Source: Vibrio ouci (lineage in GTDB: Bacteria; Pseudomonadota; Gammaproteobacteria; Enterobacterales; Vibrionaceae). Taken from it: DNA of 64,000 nucleotides. The DNA is taken from positions 17,333 through 81,332 of the forward strand of contig NZ_SATR01000021.1 of NCBI RefSeq assembly GCF_004551525.1, read 5' to 3'. The notes beneath the pieces are model-generated. The model saw nothing but the letters and a program-made list of their open reading frames with translations, had not been told where the DNA came from and did no database searches. Of this stretch, positions 27,607-39,400 are shown one piece after another (position 1 is the first letter of the stretch; the number at the start of each line of letters is the position of its first letter). A program made the position numbers and the translations under genes.

Positions 27607-28587
27607 ATGCGAGTATACGCTGGTTTGTTCACTGCGTTTGCTAGCCTCCTAATGCCTGCCAAAGCCTTATCTGACGACGGCTTTGGCCCAGTGCAAACCT
27701 ATACTCAGTCACCTTTTCATACCAATAATCTCTCCCCTCAACTTCGCTCTGGCTTCTCGATGCCAAACTCGAACTATGAGGTTTATACCGCTGGTGTTAT
27801 CTCAAGTATTTGGGCTGTGACGGATAAATATGAGCTCGATTACTATCAAAACCAAATCGCGCTCGGGACCAAGTGGCAGTTAAGTTCAAACTGGCAATTG
27901 GATCTTCATTATCGTTGGAACTACGCTGGCAATAATCATCTTGATAGCCCAACAAAAAAGTTTCACGAGTTTTTTGGTTTAGAACAGAATGGCCGAGATA
28001 ATGTCGAAAATCATCGCTTTGTGATTCATATGCCTGAATACGGCATTCAGCTAGAGGGATTTAGAGGGGAGACGTTAAGCCATGCTCTGACTGGTTATCT
28101 TCAGTATCAACTTTATACGCTACCCCACCACGGGGCATCGCTTGGACTGTCACTCTATTACAATGATACTTCACATGGCATCTTCAGCTCATCAGATTTT
28201 GAGCAAGCACTGCAGGTTAACTATGGCTATGTTCGCGACGCCCATTCATTAGACGCGACTGCCGCTATTACTTTTCGCAGCACGCCCACCGTGTTTGAAC
28301 AAATGCCCTATCGCGATCGTACTTGGATGGTTGGTGCAAGTTACCGCTATCAGCTTTACGATAGGCACACGCTCATCGCACAGCTAGTGGTATTACAAGG
28401 TGTCACAGATGATGATGGAGAGTTCTCCGAGCCTTCAACCGAGTTTACTTACGGCTATCGTTATACTCTCAAAAATACCGCAGTGGAACTCACTGCGGTA
28501 GAGAATATGTTTAATGCTGACAACAGTACCGATATCGCTTTCGGTATCGCTTTCCGCTATCGTTTTGGCGCCGATGAGGCTAGATAG
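27607..28587 (+). CDS. DUF3187 outer-membrane beta-barrel protein
   Basis: 326 residues with a signal peptide cleaved near residue 21 (AKA|LSD). The rest alternates aromatic and polar residues in beta-strand patterns and ends in an aromatic strand (FRYRFGADEAR). It resembles the DUF3187 family, predicted outer-membrane barrels of unknown function. The last codons overlap by 8 bp the convergent Spo0M-like gene. Ribosome binding site GGGAGG. Confidence 0.75.
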   Translation: MRVYAGLFTAFASLLMPAKALSDDGFGPVQTYTQSPFHTNNLSPQLRSGFSMPNSNYEVYTAGVISSIWAVTDKYELDYYQNQIALGTKWQLSSNWQLDLHYRWNYAGNNHLDSPTKKFHEFFGLEQNGRDNVENHRFVIHMPEYGIQLEGFRGETLSHALTGYLQYQLYTLPHHGASLGLSLYYNDTSHGIFSSSDFEQALQVNYGYVRDAHSLDATAAITFRSTPTVFEQMPYRDRTWMVGASYRYQLYDRHTLIAQLVVLQGVTDDDGEFSEPSTEFTYGYRYTLKNTAVELTAVENMFNADNSTDIAFGIAFRYRFGADEAR

Positions 28588-29323
28588 ACAAGATGCGGTT
28601 TACCACCGAGTGAATTTCACTGTCAGAGGCATCTTTTGCGAGCGAAAATGAGACGTATTGGTCACCTCTCATGCTAAATGAGCGATCCACTTCCGCTAAG
28701 CAGTGCACCAGATTGCCATCAAGTATAAATGAGACTTCAATTTCTTTGCGGTTGATAAAGCCATTGCTACGAAATTCAATTTCTTGGTAACAGCCAGACT
28801 TAGAAGAGAAGTTACCACCTCGTAAGTGCCCTTTCTCGACATCCGCTTTAACCATGGCAAAACCCGCTTGTCCGATAGCAGAAAGTACCTTGGAGACTAC
28901 TGGCAACGGTTTTACTTCAACAAAGTCACGATCTTTAGGATCGATGGCAAAATCAATATCAAGGGTCGTTTCTACCCAAACATGACACAGATTCTTGAGA
29001 ACATTTAACGCTGTGATAGGCGTTTCATCATTCAATCTGAATTCAAAAGGCACTTGTTTGGTTTCGTTTGGCTGGATAACAAAAGGTTGAACGGCTTGAA
29101 GCTTACCAATAATGAAGTCTTGGTAACTGGTGCTTTCATCGCTTTCCACTTTTACTTCAGTACAAAGCTTTAGGTTAATCGCATCAATTTGCTGCTCAAC
29201 GTCTCCACCTTTGATATGAACCGTGCCTGTTAGTGTCTCACCTTGAAAGACAGACATACTGTCTAAAACCGTATCAACTTTCGCAGCGCCAATTCCTAAA
29301 GAAGCCTTTAACTTTCCAAACAT
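28580..29323 (-). CDS. Spo0M-like arrestin-fold protein
   Basis: 247 residues of the sporulation-control protein Spo0M family. The N-terminal arrestin-like beta domain carries KVDTVLDSMSVFQGETLTG (about 15-33), and the segment QVPFEFRLNDETPIT lies near 89-103. Despite the name, the family is widespread in non-sporulating bacteria, where it is cytoplasmic and of unknown function. The Shine-Dalgarno AAGGA precedes the start. It converges with the DUF3187 gene with an 8-bp overlap. Confidence 0.82.
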   Translation of the reverse strand: MFGKLKASLGIGAAKVDTVLDSMSVFQGETLTGTVHIKGGDVEQQIDAINLKLCTEVKVESDESTSYQDFIIGKLQAVQPFVIQPNETKQVPFEFRLNDETPITALNVLKNLCHVWVETTLDIDFAIDPKDRDFVEVKPLPVVSKVLSAIGQAGFAMVKADVEKGHLRGGNFSSKSGCYQEIEFRSNGFINRKEIEVSFILDGNLVHCLAEVDRSFSMRGDQYVSFSLAKDASDSEIHSVVNRILSI

Positions 29324-29470
29324 AAACTGTCCTTATGATTTATTGTGTTTAATGATTTATCTTGATGGCGTCATTTATGCAAGCGCTTTCGAGTCGTATG
29401 CCGAAAAAACGTGCACACTAAAAAGATTTAGTTGTCCCTGAGAGCTCATCACTTGCATTAATCGTATAAA

Positions 29471-29492
29471 TGTATAACCATTTGTATAGTCA
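29471..29492. promoter_or_regulatory. HutC-type half sites upstream of hutC
   Basis: TGTATAACCA and TGTATAGTCA resemble the palindrome TGTATATACA found before hutI. They lie just upstream of hutC and could mediate autorepression. Inference from similarity. Confidence 0.4.
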
Positions 29493-29512
29493 AATATAAA
29501 AATGATGATTTT

Positions 29513-30223
29513 ATGAGTAACTCGCCTCTTTACTTGCAGATTAAGAAATTTATTGCCGATCAAATCGATAAGGGTCTATGGCCGGTTGGACATCGCATTA
29601 CCACTGAGCTTGAGCTGACCAAGCAGTTTAAGGTCAGCAGAATGACAGTGAATAAAGCGATTCGAGACTTGGTTGCTGAAGGCCGTTTGGTAAGGCGTCC
29701 TCGCCTAGGCACTTTTGTTTGCGCTCCTGACGACAAAGCGGAGTCACCACTACTCGATATTCGTAACATTGCTAAAGAAGTAGAACAGCGAGGCAAACAA
29801 TACAGCAGTAAAGTGATCAAGCAGGTTTCGCTTACCGCTGATGACACGGTGGCGATGAAGCTCGGCGTCATGCTAGGCAGTGAAGTTTTTTATAGTGAAA
29901 TCATCCACTTTGAAGACAAGTCACCGATTCAACTAGAACTTCGCTGGGTTAACGCAAGCTATGCGCCGAACTACCTAGAGCAAGACTTTTCACAAATGAC
30001 GCCCAACCAATACCTTTCGGAAAACTGCCCACTCAGTGCCATTGAACATACGGTTGAAGCGATCGTTGCTGATGACGCCGTCCGCTCTGCGCTCAGACTG
30101 GCTGTCAACGAGCCTTGCCTTCTACTAAACCGTAGAACTTGGAGTGACGAACGCTTAGTCAGCACGGCATTACTCTACCATCCGGGTACTCGATACAAAT
30201 TAAGCTCTAAAGTTTTGCTCTGA
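29513..30223 (+). CDS. hutC: HutC, histidine-utilisation repressor (GntR/HutC family)
   Basis: 236 residues: an N-terminal winged helix (about 1-70, with LTKQFKVSRMTVNKAIRDL as recognition helix region) and a C-terminal UTRA ligand-binding domain (about 90-230). The regulator senses urocanate and represses hut genes in the absence of histidine. It is the first gene of the hut cluster, with operator-like sequences both before itself and before hutI. Confidence 0.93.
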   Translation: MSNSPLYLQIKKFIADQIDKGLWPVGHRITTELELTKQFKVSRMTVNKAIRDLVAEGRLVRRPRLGTFVCAPDDKAESPLLDIRNIAKEVEQRGKQYSSKVIKQVSLTADDTVAMKLGVMLGSEVFYSEIIHFEDKSPIQLELRWVNASYAPNYLEQDFSQMTPNQYLSENCPLSAIEHTVEAIVADDAVRSALRLAVNEPCLLLNRRTWSDERLVSTALLYHPGTRYKLSSKVLL

Positions 30224-30296
30224 TAAAGAATTTCATACTTTTTACTGATCACATTTTCGCAACATTAAACTTGATCAATTATCTGATTTGAACGAA

Positions 30297-30314
30297 TAAT
30301 TGTATATACATTTA
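30297..30314. promoter_or_regulatory. HutC operator before hutI
   Basis: The perfect palindrome TGTATATACA sits 20 bases before the hutI start, in the position of a repressor site overlapping the promoter of the structural genes. Confidence 0.65.
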
Positions 30315-30330
30315 AATCAGAGCAACCGAT

Positions 30331-31542
30331 ATGAGTTTTTGCAGTGATCTCGTTTTGTCGAACGCCAAGGTCGTCTCAATGACACCGGGCCAAGATGGCT
30401 ATGCCCTCTCCCCTCTTTGCCATTTACATATCAAAGATGGGCGAATCGCCGCTGTCTCGCAACAACCGATCGAATCCCAAAACACTTACGATTGCCAAGG
30501 TAAGCTAGTTACCCCCGGTTTCATTGATTGCCACACCCACCTGATTTTCGCTGGTAGCCGCGCAAACGAGTTTGAAATGCGTCTTAACGGCGTTCCTTAT
30601 CAAGAGATCGCCAAACAAGGTGGCGGTATTCTTTCCACGGTTAAAGCAACTCGCCAAGCCAGTGAAGAGCAACTAACCGAACTGGCGTTACCAAGACTCG
30701 ATGGTTTAATCCAAACGGGCGTGACCTCTGTTGAGGTTAAATCAGGCTATGGCTTAACTATCGATGACGAGCTCAAGATGCTACGCGCTGCGAAAGCACT
30801 CGAAGCGCATCGAAAAATTCGTGTTTCCACTACACTGCTAGCAGCGCACGCTCTACCTCCAGAATACGCTGGCCGCCCAGATGACTACATCGAACTGGTT
30901 TGCAAAGAGATCATCCCACTAGTCGCCGAAGAGCAGTTGGCAACTAGCGTTGATGTCTTTTGCGAATCGATAGGCTTTGACCTGACGCAAACAGAAAAGG
31001 TCTTTCAAGCTGCAGCAGAACATGGCCTTAATGTAAAAGGCCACACTGAGCAATTGTCTAATTTAGGTGGCAGCGCTCTTACTGCGCGCTATTCCGGCCT
31101 TTCAGCCGACCATATAGAGTTTTTGGATGAAGATGGCGTCAAAGCGCTCGCGGCTTCCAACACCGTTGCGACACTTTTACCGGGCGCATTTTATTTTCTT
31201 AAAGAAACCCAACTTCCACCTATTGAGTTGCTGCGTCAACATAAAGTCCCGATGGCAATCGCGACAGATTTGAACCCCGGCACATCGCCATTTGCAGATT
31301 TGACTATGATGATGAATATGGGTTGCACTTTGTTTGGCCTGACTCCTGAAGAAACACTACGCGGAGTGACCTCAAATGCAGCCAAGGCACTCGGCTATGG
31401 TGAGTCGAGAGGTCAGATTGTCACAGGCTTTGATGCTGATCTGGCAATCTGGGATATTTCTCACCCTGCTGAGTTTAGCTATTTCCAAGGCGCGCCACGA
31501 CTTTCTGCACGCCTTGTGGCCGGAGAGTTAGATCATGTCTAA
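30331..31542 (+). CDS. hutI: Imidazolonepropionase
   Basis: A 403-residue amidohydrolase that opens imidazolone propionate to N-formimino-glutamate. The metal motif is [14 protein letters not shown] (His pair near 69-71). [11 protein letters not shown] and [10 protein letters not shown] contribute the other metal and catalytic residues. Length is typical of HutI. It overlaps hutG by 8 bp. Confidence 0.95.
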   Translation: MSFCSDLVLSNAKVVSMTPGQDGYALSPLCHLHIKDGRIAAVSQQPIESQNTYDCQGKLVTPGFIDCHTHLIFAGSRANEFEMRLNGVPYQEIAKQGGGILSTVKATRQASEEQLTELALPRLDGLIQTGVTSVEVKSGYGLTIDDELKMLRAAKALEAHRKIRVSTTLLAAHALPPEYAGRPDDYIELVCKEIIPLVAEEQLATSVDVFCESIGFDLTQTEKVFQAAAEHGLNVKGHTEQLSNLGGSALTARYSGLSADHIEFLDEDGVKALAASNTVATLLPGAFYFLKETQLPPIELLRQHKVPMAIATDLNPGTSPFADLTMMMNMGCTLFGLTPEETLRGVTSNAAKALGYGESRGQIVTGFDADLAIWDISHPAEFSYFQGAPRLSARLVAGELDHV

Positions 31543-32533
31543 TCAATTAACTACAAGCCTTGAGTTTCATTGGCAAGGCCGTCACGACGCAGAAGATGGT
31601 GCGCAAGGAAAACGTGTTCACCATGTGGTAAAGCAAATGCAAGTCACTGAATTGCAGCCCTACCACAATGCCATCAGCATTCTTGGTTTTTGTTGTGATG
31701 CTGGCGTAGCTCGCAACAAAGGACGTATTGGTGCTCACCGTGCCCCAGATTTAATCAGGCGCGCTCTGGCTAATATGGCATGGCATAAAGAGAGCCACCT
31801 CATCGACTTAGGCAACGTCATTTGTGATGATGATTTACTTGAGCAAAGCCAAGACCAATGCGCCAATGTGATTGCTACCGCTCTCAAGTCTACCCCTGTG
31901 ATTACTTTAGGTGGGGGCCATGAAGTCGCATGGGCATCGTTCCAAGGGTTAGCACGCTACTTTGAGTATATTAATCCAGCCAAGCCACCGAAGATCGGTA
32001 TTATCAACTTCGATGCACATTTCGATTTACGCGCATTTGAAAGCGAACGTGCTGAAGTAAAACCGAGCTCAGGAACCCCATTTAATCAAATTCAAAAATA
32101 TTGCTTTGAGAACGACTGGCCATTTCACTATGCCTGCTTAGGGGTAAGTAAAGCCAGCAACACTGAAGCGCTTTTCAAACGCGCAGATGAATTAAATGTC
32201 TGGTACATAGAGGACAAAGAGCTCACGCCTCTCAATCAGGTCTATCACTTAACTCAGCTACAGCACTTTATCGATAATTGCGACTTTATCTATCTCACCA
32301 TCGACTTAGACGTTTTCCCAGCAGCCACGGCCCCTGGCGTCAGTGCGCCGGCGGCACGCGGGGTGAGCATTGATACGATCGCGCCTTTTATCGACCGAAT
32401 TTTGCACTACAAACAAAAACTGGCCTTAGCCGATATCGCAGAGTACAACCCGACGTACGACGTAGACAGTCAAACCGCCCGTCTTGCCGCACGATTATGC
32501 TGGGATATCGCGAACGCCTTTTCAGAAAAATAA
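31535..32533 (+). CDS. hutG: Formimidoylglutamase
   Basis: 332 residues of the ureohydrolase (arginase) family. The Mn-binding motifs are all present: [18 protein letters not shown] and [15 protein letters not shown]. It hydrolyses N-formimino-glutamate to glutamate and formamide. It overlaps hutI, and hutU follows after 90 bp. That gap contains partly complementary CAAATAG/CTATTTG arms but no clear promoter. Confidence 0.93.
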   Translation: MSNQLTTSLEFHWQGRHDAEDGAQGKRVHHVVKQMQVTELQPYHNAISILGFCCDAGVARNKGRIGAHRAPDLIRRALANMAWHKESHLIDLGNVICDDDLLEQSQDQCANVIATALKSTPVITLGGGHEVAWASFQGLARYFEYINPAKPPKIGIINFDAHFDLRAFESERAEVKPSSGTPFNQIQKYCFENDWPFHYACLGVSKASNTEALFKRADELNVWYIEDKELTPLNQVYHLTQLQHFIDNCDFIYLTIDLDVFPAATAPGVSAPAARGVSIDTIAPFIDRILHYKQKLALADIAEYNPTYDVDSQTARLAARLCWDIANAFSEK

Positions 32534-32623
32534 CAATCAACCAAATAGCGGGCAATGAATAGGATGCATCAGTATCAAAGACCCCTATTTGTCTGAATAA
32601 CGTGAACAACAAGGAGTTTTACC

Positions 32624-34321
32624 ATGACACAGCGCCAAGTAGAGGATATGCGTCTCGATACTACAAGGACTATACGTGCCCCACACGGGGCAACCTTGAG
32701 AGCAAAATCTTGGCTAACTGAAGCACCGCTTCGAATGCTGATGAACAACTTAGACCCTGATGTTGCTGAGCACCCGCACTCATTGGTTGTTTATGGTGGT
32801 ATCGGCCGTGCAGCCCGTAACTGGGAATGTTATGACAAGATCGTCGAAGTACTAGAGCGTCTAGAAGATAATCAAACGCTGTTGGTTCAATCAGGTAAAC
32901 CTGTTGGCGTTTTTCCAACGCATAAGAATGCCCCTCGCGTACTGATCGCTAACTCTAACCTTGTGCCTCACTGGGCGAACTGGGAGCACTTCAACGAGCT
33001 CGATAAAGAAAGCTTGATGATGTACGGGCAGATGACCGCGGGAAGCTGGATCTACATTGGCTCTCAAGGCATTGTTCAAGGCACCTACGAAACCTTCGTC
33101 TCAGTGGCGAAAAAGCACTTTGATGGTGAAGCAAAAGGCCGCTGGGTGCTAACGGGTGGTCTTGGCGGTATGGGCGGCGCTCAGCCTCTCGCTGCGACAA
33201 TGGCAGGCTTCTCAATGATTGCGGTTGAATGTGATGAGTCACGTATCGACTACCGCTTACGTACTGGCTATGTTGATAAAAAAGCCACCAGCCTAGATGA
33301 AGCATTAGCGATTATCTATGAATCAGAAACGCCAGTTTCTGTTGGTCTACTAGGTAACGCTGCTGACGTATTCCCTGAGCTTGTCGAGCGCAACATTACT
33401 CCTGATGTCGTGACTGACCAAACATCAGCTCATGATCCGCTAAACGGCTACCTGCCAATTGGTTGGTCAATGGAGCATGCAGCAGAGATGCGCCTAAAAG
33501 ATGAAGCTATGGTGGTTGACGCAGCAAAAGAATCAATGGCTATCCAAGTGAAAGCGATGCTGGCTCTGCAAGAGCGCGGTGCAGCGACACTCGATTACGG
33601 CAACAACATCCGTCAGATGGCACTAGAAAAAGGCGTCGAAAACGCATTCGATTTCCCAGGCTTTGTTCCTGCTTACATTCGTCCGCTGTTCTGTGAAGGT
33701 ATTGGCCCATTCCGTTGGGCAGCACTATCCGGTGATCCAGAGGATATCTACAAGACAGACCAAAAAGTAAAAGAGCTGATTCCAGATAATCCGCACCTAC
33801 ACAACTGGCTAGATATGGCGCGTGAGCGTATTCAGTTCCAAGGTCTGCCTGCTCGTATCTGTTGGGTTGGACTAAAAGATCGTGAACGCCTAGGTCAAGC
33901 CTTCAATGAGATGGTGAAAAATGGCGAGCTAAAAGCGCCAGTCGTAATTGGTCGTGACCACTTAGACTCTGGTTCTGTTGCCAGCCCGAACCGCGAAACT
34001 GAAGGTATGTTGGATGGCTCAGACGCAGTTTCTGACTGGCCACTAATGAACGCACTACTGAACACTGCAGGCGGAGCAACTTGGGTTTCTCTACACCATG
34101 GCGGCGGCGTTGGTATGGGCTTCTCACAACACTCAGGTATGGTAATTTGTTGTGATGGCAGCCAAGATGCATCAGAGCGTATTGCTCGCGTTCTACATAA
34201 CGACCCAGCAACGGGTGTTATGCGTCATGCTGATGCTGGCTACGATATCGCTAAGCAGTGTGCCGCAGAGCAAGGCCTAGATTTACCAATGCTAAACGAA
34301 GAACTGCGTAAGCTTAAATAA
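32624..34321 (+). CDS. hutU: Urocanate hydratase
   Basis: A 565-residue NAD-dependent urocanase. [15 protein letters not shown] near the N-terminus, the NAD loop [11 protein letters not shown] and a Cys-containing segment [18 protein letters not shown] are family hallmarks. It converts urocanate to imidazolone propionate. The Shine-Dalgarno AAGGAG is strong. hutH follows after 5 bp. Confidence 0.96.
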   Translation: MTQRQVEDMRLDTTRTIRAPHGATLRAKSWLTEAPLRMLMNNLDPDVAEHPHSLVVYGGIGRAARNWECYDKIVEVLERLEDNQTLLVQSGKPVGVFPTHKNAPRVLIANSNLVPHWANWEHFNELDKESLMMYGQMTAGSWIYIGSQGIVQGTYETFVSVAKKHFDGEAKGRWVLTGGLGGMGGAQPLAATMAGFSMIAVECDESRIDYRLRTGYVDKKATSLDEALAIIYESETPVSVGLLGNAADVFPELVERNITPDVVTDQTSAHDPLNGYLPIGWSMEHAAEMRLKDEAMVVDAAKESMAIQVKAMLALQERGAATLDYGNNIRQMALEKGVENAFDFPGFVPAYIRPLFCEGIGPFRWAALSGDPEDIYKTDQKVKELIPDNPHLHNWLDMARERIQFQGLPARICWVGLKDRERLGQAFNEMVKNGELKAPVVIGRDHLDSGSVASPNRETEGMLDGSDAVSDWPLMNALLNTAGGATWVSLHHGGGVGMGFSQHSGMVICCDGSQDASERIARVLHNDPATGVMRHADAGYDIAKQCAAEQGLDLPMLNEELRKLK

Positions 34322-34326
34322 GGATT

Positions 34327-35874
34327 ATGAAGATGTTAAACCTCACACTTAAGCCGGGACAACTTAACCTAGCCCTACTGCGTCAAGTGAGCCGTTCGCC
34401 AATCAATCTAACTTTGGATTCAAGTGCGGTACCAGCGATTGAAGAAAGCACCCAAGTCGTTGAGCAAGTTATCGCAGAAGATCGCACAGTCTATGGCATT
34501 AATACTGGTTTTGGTCTTTTAGCCAACACACGCATTGCTCCAGAAGATCTAGAAACTCTGCAAAAGAGCATTGTTCTTTCTCACGCAGCAGGTATTGGCG
34601 AGTTTATGTCTGACGAAACCGTTAGACTGATGATGGTATTAAAGATCAACAGCTTGTCACGTGGTTACTCAGGTATCCGCCTAAAAGTGATTCAAGCGCT
34701 GATCGACTTGGTAAACTCTCAAGTCTACCCATGCGTACCGCAAAAAGGCTCAGTAGGCGCGTCAGGTGATTTAGCTCCCCTAGCCCATATGAGTACAGTG
34801 CTACTTGGGGAAGGCCAAGCGCGTCATAACGGTAAAATCATTTCCGGTATTGAAGCGCTTAAGATTGCAGGACTTGAGCCTATTACGCTTGCGCCAAAAG
34901 AAGGCCTAGCGCTTTTAAACGGAACTCAAGCATCGACTGCTTTTGCACTAGAGGGCCTGTTTGCGGCAGAGGATCTGTTTGCTTCAGCAACAGTGTGTGG
35001 CGCGATGTCGGTAGAGGCTGCTCTTGGTAGCCGCCGTCCGTTTGACCCTCGTATTCACCGCGTACGTGGCCACCGTGGACAAATGGACGCTGCCGCTGCG
35101 TATCGCCACTTACTTGATATCAACAGCGATATCGGTGAGTCGCACACTGGTTGTGAAAAGGTTCAAGATCCTTACTCACTGCGCTGCCAGCCTCAGGTAA
35201 TGGGCGCATGTTTACAGCAAATTCGTAATGCTGCAGATATCTTGCAAGTCGAAGCGAACTCAGTGTCAGATAACCCGTTAGTATTTGCGGAAGATGGCGA
35301 TATTATTTCTGGAGGTAACTTCCACGCCGAGCCTGTTGCAATGGCAGCGGATAACCTGGCCTTAGCAATTGCTGAAGTTGGCAGCCTGTCAGAGCGCCGT
35401 ATGGCTCTGTTGATTGATAGCGCGCTTTCGAAACTACCACCATTCTTGGTTGACAATGGCGGCGTTAACTCGGGCTTTATGATTGCTCAGGTTACCTCAG
35501 CAGCACTGGCGAGCGAGAACAAAACCCTTGCTCACCCAGCGTCTGTAGATAGCTTGCCAACCTCAGCCAACCAAGAAGACCACGTATCCATGGCAACCTT
35601 CGCTGGCCGACGCCTGCGTGACATGGCAGAGAACACTCGCGGCATTCTTGCGGTCGAGTACTTATCAGCAGCACAAGGGCTAGACTTCCGCGCGCCAAAT
35701 AAGTCATCGGCTCGCATTGAAGAAGCCAAGCAGATCCTGCGTGAGAAAGTCTCGTTCTACGATAAAGACCGTTACTTCGCACCAGACATCGAAGCGGCCA
35801 ATGCACTGCTTAAACTAGCGGTACATAACCATTTGATGCCAGAGGCACTACTGCCAAGTGTCAAAGTCGCTTAA
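34327..35874 (+). CDS. hutH: Histidine ammonia-lyase
   Basis: 515 residues. The MIO-forming tripeptide Ala-Ser-Gly is in [16 protein letters not shown] (about 139-154). [13 protein letters not shown] (about 56-68) carries the catalytic Tyr. It removes ammonia from histidine to give urocanate, the first step of the pathway. It is last in the operon, so the enzyme order on the DNA is the reverse of the pathway order. Confidence 0.97.
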   Translation: MKMLNLTLKPGQLNLALLRQVSRSPINLTLDSSAVPAIEESTQVVEQVIAEDRTVYGINTGFGLLANTRIAPEDLETLQKSIVLSHAAGIGEFMSDETVRLMMVLKINSLSRGYSGIRLKVIQALIDLVNSQVYPCVPQKGSVGASGDLAPLAHMSTVLLGEGQARHNGKIISGIEALKIAGLEPITLAPKEGLALLNGTQASTAFALEGLFAAEDLFASATVCGAMSVEAALGSRRPFDPRIHRVRGHRGQMDAAAAYRHLLDINSDIGESHTGCEKVQDPYSLRCQPQVMGACLQQIRNAADILQVEANSVSDNPLVFAEDGDIISGGNFHAEPVAMAADNLALAIAEVGSLSERRMALLIDSALSKLPPFLVDNGGVNSGFMIAQVTSAALASENKTLAHPASVDSLPTSANQEDHVSMATFAGRRLRDMAENTRGILAVEYLSAAQGLDFRAPNKSSARIEEAKQILREKVSFYDKDRYFAPDIEAANALLKLAVHNHLMPEALLPSVKVA

Positions 35875-35899
35875 GACAATTTGAACAGCACATAAATAC

Positions 35900-35928
35900 A
35901 AAGCCCTGCGATTTAAGCAGGGCTTTTT
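35900..35928. terminator. Terminator of the hut operon
   Basis: AAAGCCCTGC with its complement, 7-base loop, T5. It also faces the convergent gene at 35952. Confidence 0.9.
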
Positions 35929-35951
35929 CGTTGCAGACTAAATAAGAGACG

Positions 35952-36413
35952 CTAAATCCAACGTCTAACCCTTTGTTTGTAATCAATGTATGACGCGCCA
36001 AACAGAGACTCTAAAGCACGCTCTTCTGGCAGGATTTGGAAGCGGTTCATATAGAGGATGAATGTAAAAGAAAACGCGATTGAGAAAAGGTTTTGCTGCC
36101 AATAAGCAAAGCCAAATAGAAGTAGAAATAAACCGAGATACATAGGATTGCGTGTATAGGCGAAAATGCCACTATCCACCACTGTAGAAGCAGTATCTAC
36201 TTTTACCGGGTTAACCGTGGTCTGAGCTCGCCTGAACTCATATACACCGGCGATACCGACAAATCCAGCCACGACAAAACAGACTAAAAACACCACTACG
36301 TTCAGCGGTAAACTAACCGTAAAACGAATAAACTCATGGCTGATATGATTGATGGCAACTACGAATAAGACAAACAAGGCCACAGGCGGGATTTTGCGCT
36401 CTAATACATCCAT
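35952..36413 (-). CDS. Isoprenylcysteine/phospholipid methyltransferase-like membrane protein
   Basis: 153 residues, about four membrane helices. The C-terminal pattern YTRNPMYLGLFLLLFG ... PEERALESLFGASYIDYKQRVRRW is the SAM-binding signature of the ICMT/PEMT-like family. The substrate cannot be told from sequence. Single gene, convergent with hutH. Confidence 0.8.
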   Translation of the reverse strand: MDVLERKIPPVALFVLFVVAINHISHEFIRFTVSLPLNVVVFLVCFVVAGFVGIAGVYEFRRAQTTVNPVKVDTASTVVDSGIFAYTRNPMYLGLFLLLFGFAYWQQNLFSIAFSFTFILYMNRFQILPEERALESLFGASYIDYKQRVRRWI

Positions 36414-36439
36414 GTACTTTCCCTAAAATTGAGTTACCT

Positions 36440-36474
36440 ATAAAAATAGCTCAACCATTAAGGCTGAGCTATTT
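36440..36474 (-). terminator. Terminator after the YdiJ-family gene
   Basis: AAATAGCTCA/TGAGCTATTT stem with an 11-base loop. The minus-strand exit is TTTTTATA. Confidence 0.8.
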
Positions 36475-36478
36475 AGAT

Positions 36479-39400
36479 TTACACTATCTGGAGCAGTGCT
36501 TGCAGCGGATGCTGAACCTTTTCCTGCTCAAAGCGTTTCACTTGGCTTCGACAAGAATAGCCCGTCACTAAGCAGCGCTCCTTAGGTAAGTCTTGCAACC
36601 TTGGCTTCCAGCTCAGGCCATAAATATCTTTCGACATCTGCAGCTTATCTACCTCATGACCAAACGTACCCGCCATACCACAACAGCCGACCGGAATAGT
36701 ATCGAGTCGTGCGCCAAAGTGGGCAAAAATAGCTCCCCACTCTTTCTCAGCATTTGGCATCTTGGTCTTTTCAGTACAGTGGGCAAACAAGTACCATGGC
36801 TCATCACCATTAGGTGCTTGCTGTTCAAACTCGGCTAACTTAGGCTCTAGCCATTCGTGCACCGTTAGAACTTGGAAGTCACCACGTTTTTCCTGTAGCA
36901 CCTCTTGATACTCATCTCGATAGCAGAGCACCAGTGCAGGATCGACACCAACTAAAGGAATATTAATATCTGCTACTTGTTGCAAGAACGCCGCGGTGTT
37001 TTTCGCATTGTCGGCAAACTTCTTAAGGAAGCCTTTCACATGCTGAGCTTTACCATTTGGCTTAAACGGCAGTAATACCGGTGTCTTACCCAACTTACTC
37101 ACTAACGTAGCAAAATCTTCGACTACTTGAGCGTCGTAGTAACTCGTAAATGGGTCTTGAACGATCACAACGTGATTCGCTTTGTCTTCTTTTGATAGCG
37201 CAGCTAACGCCTGGAGATCAAAAGCTTTAAGTCCAACAAGGCGCTTACTCAAAGTAGGAATAGAAAGCAGCGGCGAGTCCACATAGCCAACCGACTTAGC
37301 CGTGAGATCTTGAACCCATTGCTGCTTTAACGCTCCATTAACCAGCTTAGGCGCTTTAGCCAATACTGGCAGCATGCTTTCAATATTCGCCACCAAGTAA
37401 TCTTTCGCTGGACGTTGGTAACGTGAGTAGTAGATGTTTAAAAAGCGCGAGCGGAAGCTTGGGACATCCACTTTAATCGGACATTGGCTCGCACACGCTT
37501 TACAAGCTAGACAGCCATTCATCGCCTCATACACTTCATGAGAGAAGTCATACTCATGACGTTTATTTAAACTATTGCGAACGCGATCAATCATAGTCTT
37601 GATTGAAGCGCTCTCTTGCAAGGACTGCTTTTCTAAGTCGAGAATATCGACTCCTTGATCGGTCAGTTGACGGAGCCACTCTCGCACCATACCAGCGCGC
37701 CCTTTTGGCGAATGTCTTCTATCCGCGGTCACTTTCATCGATGGACACATTGGCGACGAGGTATCGTAGTTAAAGCATAAGCCGTTGCCGTTACACTCCA
37801 TCGCTTGCTTGAAGCTGTCACGTACTTCTACGTCGATCTGGCGATCATAGTAGCCACGTTTGGTGTCAGTCACTTTGACCAATTCATGATTACTTTCTAG
37901 CGGCGTACAGATCTTACCCGGGTTCATCTTATTCTGTGGGTCAAACGCAGACTTGACTCGGCGAAGCTCGGTAAACAGCTCTTCACCAAAGAAGTCAGGA
38001 CCATACTCTGAGCGGAAGCCTTTACCATGCTCGCCCCACATCAGACCGCCATATTTCGCCACCAGCTTGACCACTTCATCAGAAAGTTCATGCATCAGAG
38101 CTTCTTGCTTAGGGTCGCATAAATCAAGAGCAGGACGAACGTGCAATACGCCCGCATCAACGTGGCCAAACATACCGTAGTTGAGTGATTTCGCATCAAG
38201 CAACTCTCGAAACTCTACGATAAAGTCGGCTAAGTTCTCAGGTGGCACACAGGTATCTTCTGCAAAGGCAACAGGCTTTGCTCGACCTTTTGCTGCGCCA
38301 AGCAGACCCACGGCCTTTTTACGCATGTTGTAGATGCGACCAATACTCGCCACATCACTACACACTTGATAGCCAATAATGCCCGCTTCATTGTTCTCTA
38401 TCATGGCATCAAGGCGCTGGCTTAATGCTTCAACCTGAGCACTGACTTCTTGCTCATCTTGACCAGCAAACTCAACCATGTTGATCCCCTGCATATCTTT
38501 GCCAGGAACATCAGTGAGCAAATCACTAACGGTATGCCAAACAATATCTTGCTTAGCTAAGTTCAGCACTTTTGAGTCAACCGTTTCAACCGACAGTGCC
38601 TTTGCTTCGACCATAAATGGTGCATTGCGTAAGGCCGACTCGAAGCTGTTGTACTTAACATTCACTAAAGTACGGGCTTTGGGAATTGGGGTAAGGTTGA
38701 GCTTAGCTTCAGTGATAAAGGCTAAAGAGCCCTCTGCGCCACACAGCACGCGAGTTAGGTCAAATTGGTCTTGTTCCACGTCTAACGCGTTCTTTAAGTC
38801 ATAGCCGGTTAGGAAGCGATTAAGCGGGGGAAATTTCGCATCAATCTGCGCTCGTTTATCACGGCACACTTTTTCGGTCGTATGGAAAGCATTAAACGCG
38901 TACTCGCCTTCTTCTGGCATTCCGCGAGATAAATCGGATTCAATACACGATCCATCAGCAAACACCGCTTGTAAAGAGAGCACATGATCAGAGGTTTTAC
39001 CGTACCTTAAAGAGCCTTGGCCGGATGCGTCGGTGTTGATCATGCCGCCAAGTGTCGCGCGGTTACTGGTTGATAGGTCGGGAGAGAAAAAGTATCCGTA
39101 TGGACGAACCGCATCATTAAGCTGATCTTTGACCACACCCGTTTGAACTCGGACCCAGCCTTCATCTTCATTGATTTCAAGGACTTTGTTCATATGACGC
39201 GATAAATCCACCACAATCCCTTTAGTCAAAGATTGACCATTAGTTCCGGTACCGCCCCCACGAGGAGAAAAGGTAATGCGTTCACATTGGGAATTGTTGC
39301 TTAGCTTGCCGATTAACACCACGTCTTGGGTGGTTCTTGGGTGAACAACGGCTTGAGGCAACTGCTGATAAACACTGTTATCAGTGGCAACCGCTAAACG

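Noticed and set aside
32670..34211. Several 60-104 codon frames antisense to hutU
   Set aside because: They are shadows of the conserved hutU frame, with Arg/Leu/Ser-rich products and no ribosome binding sites.
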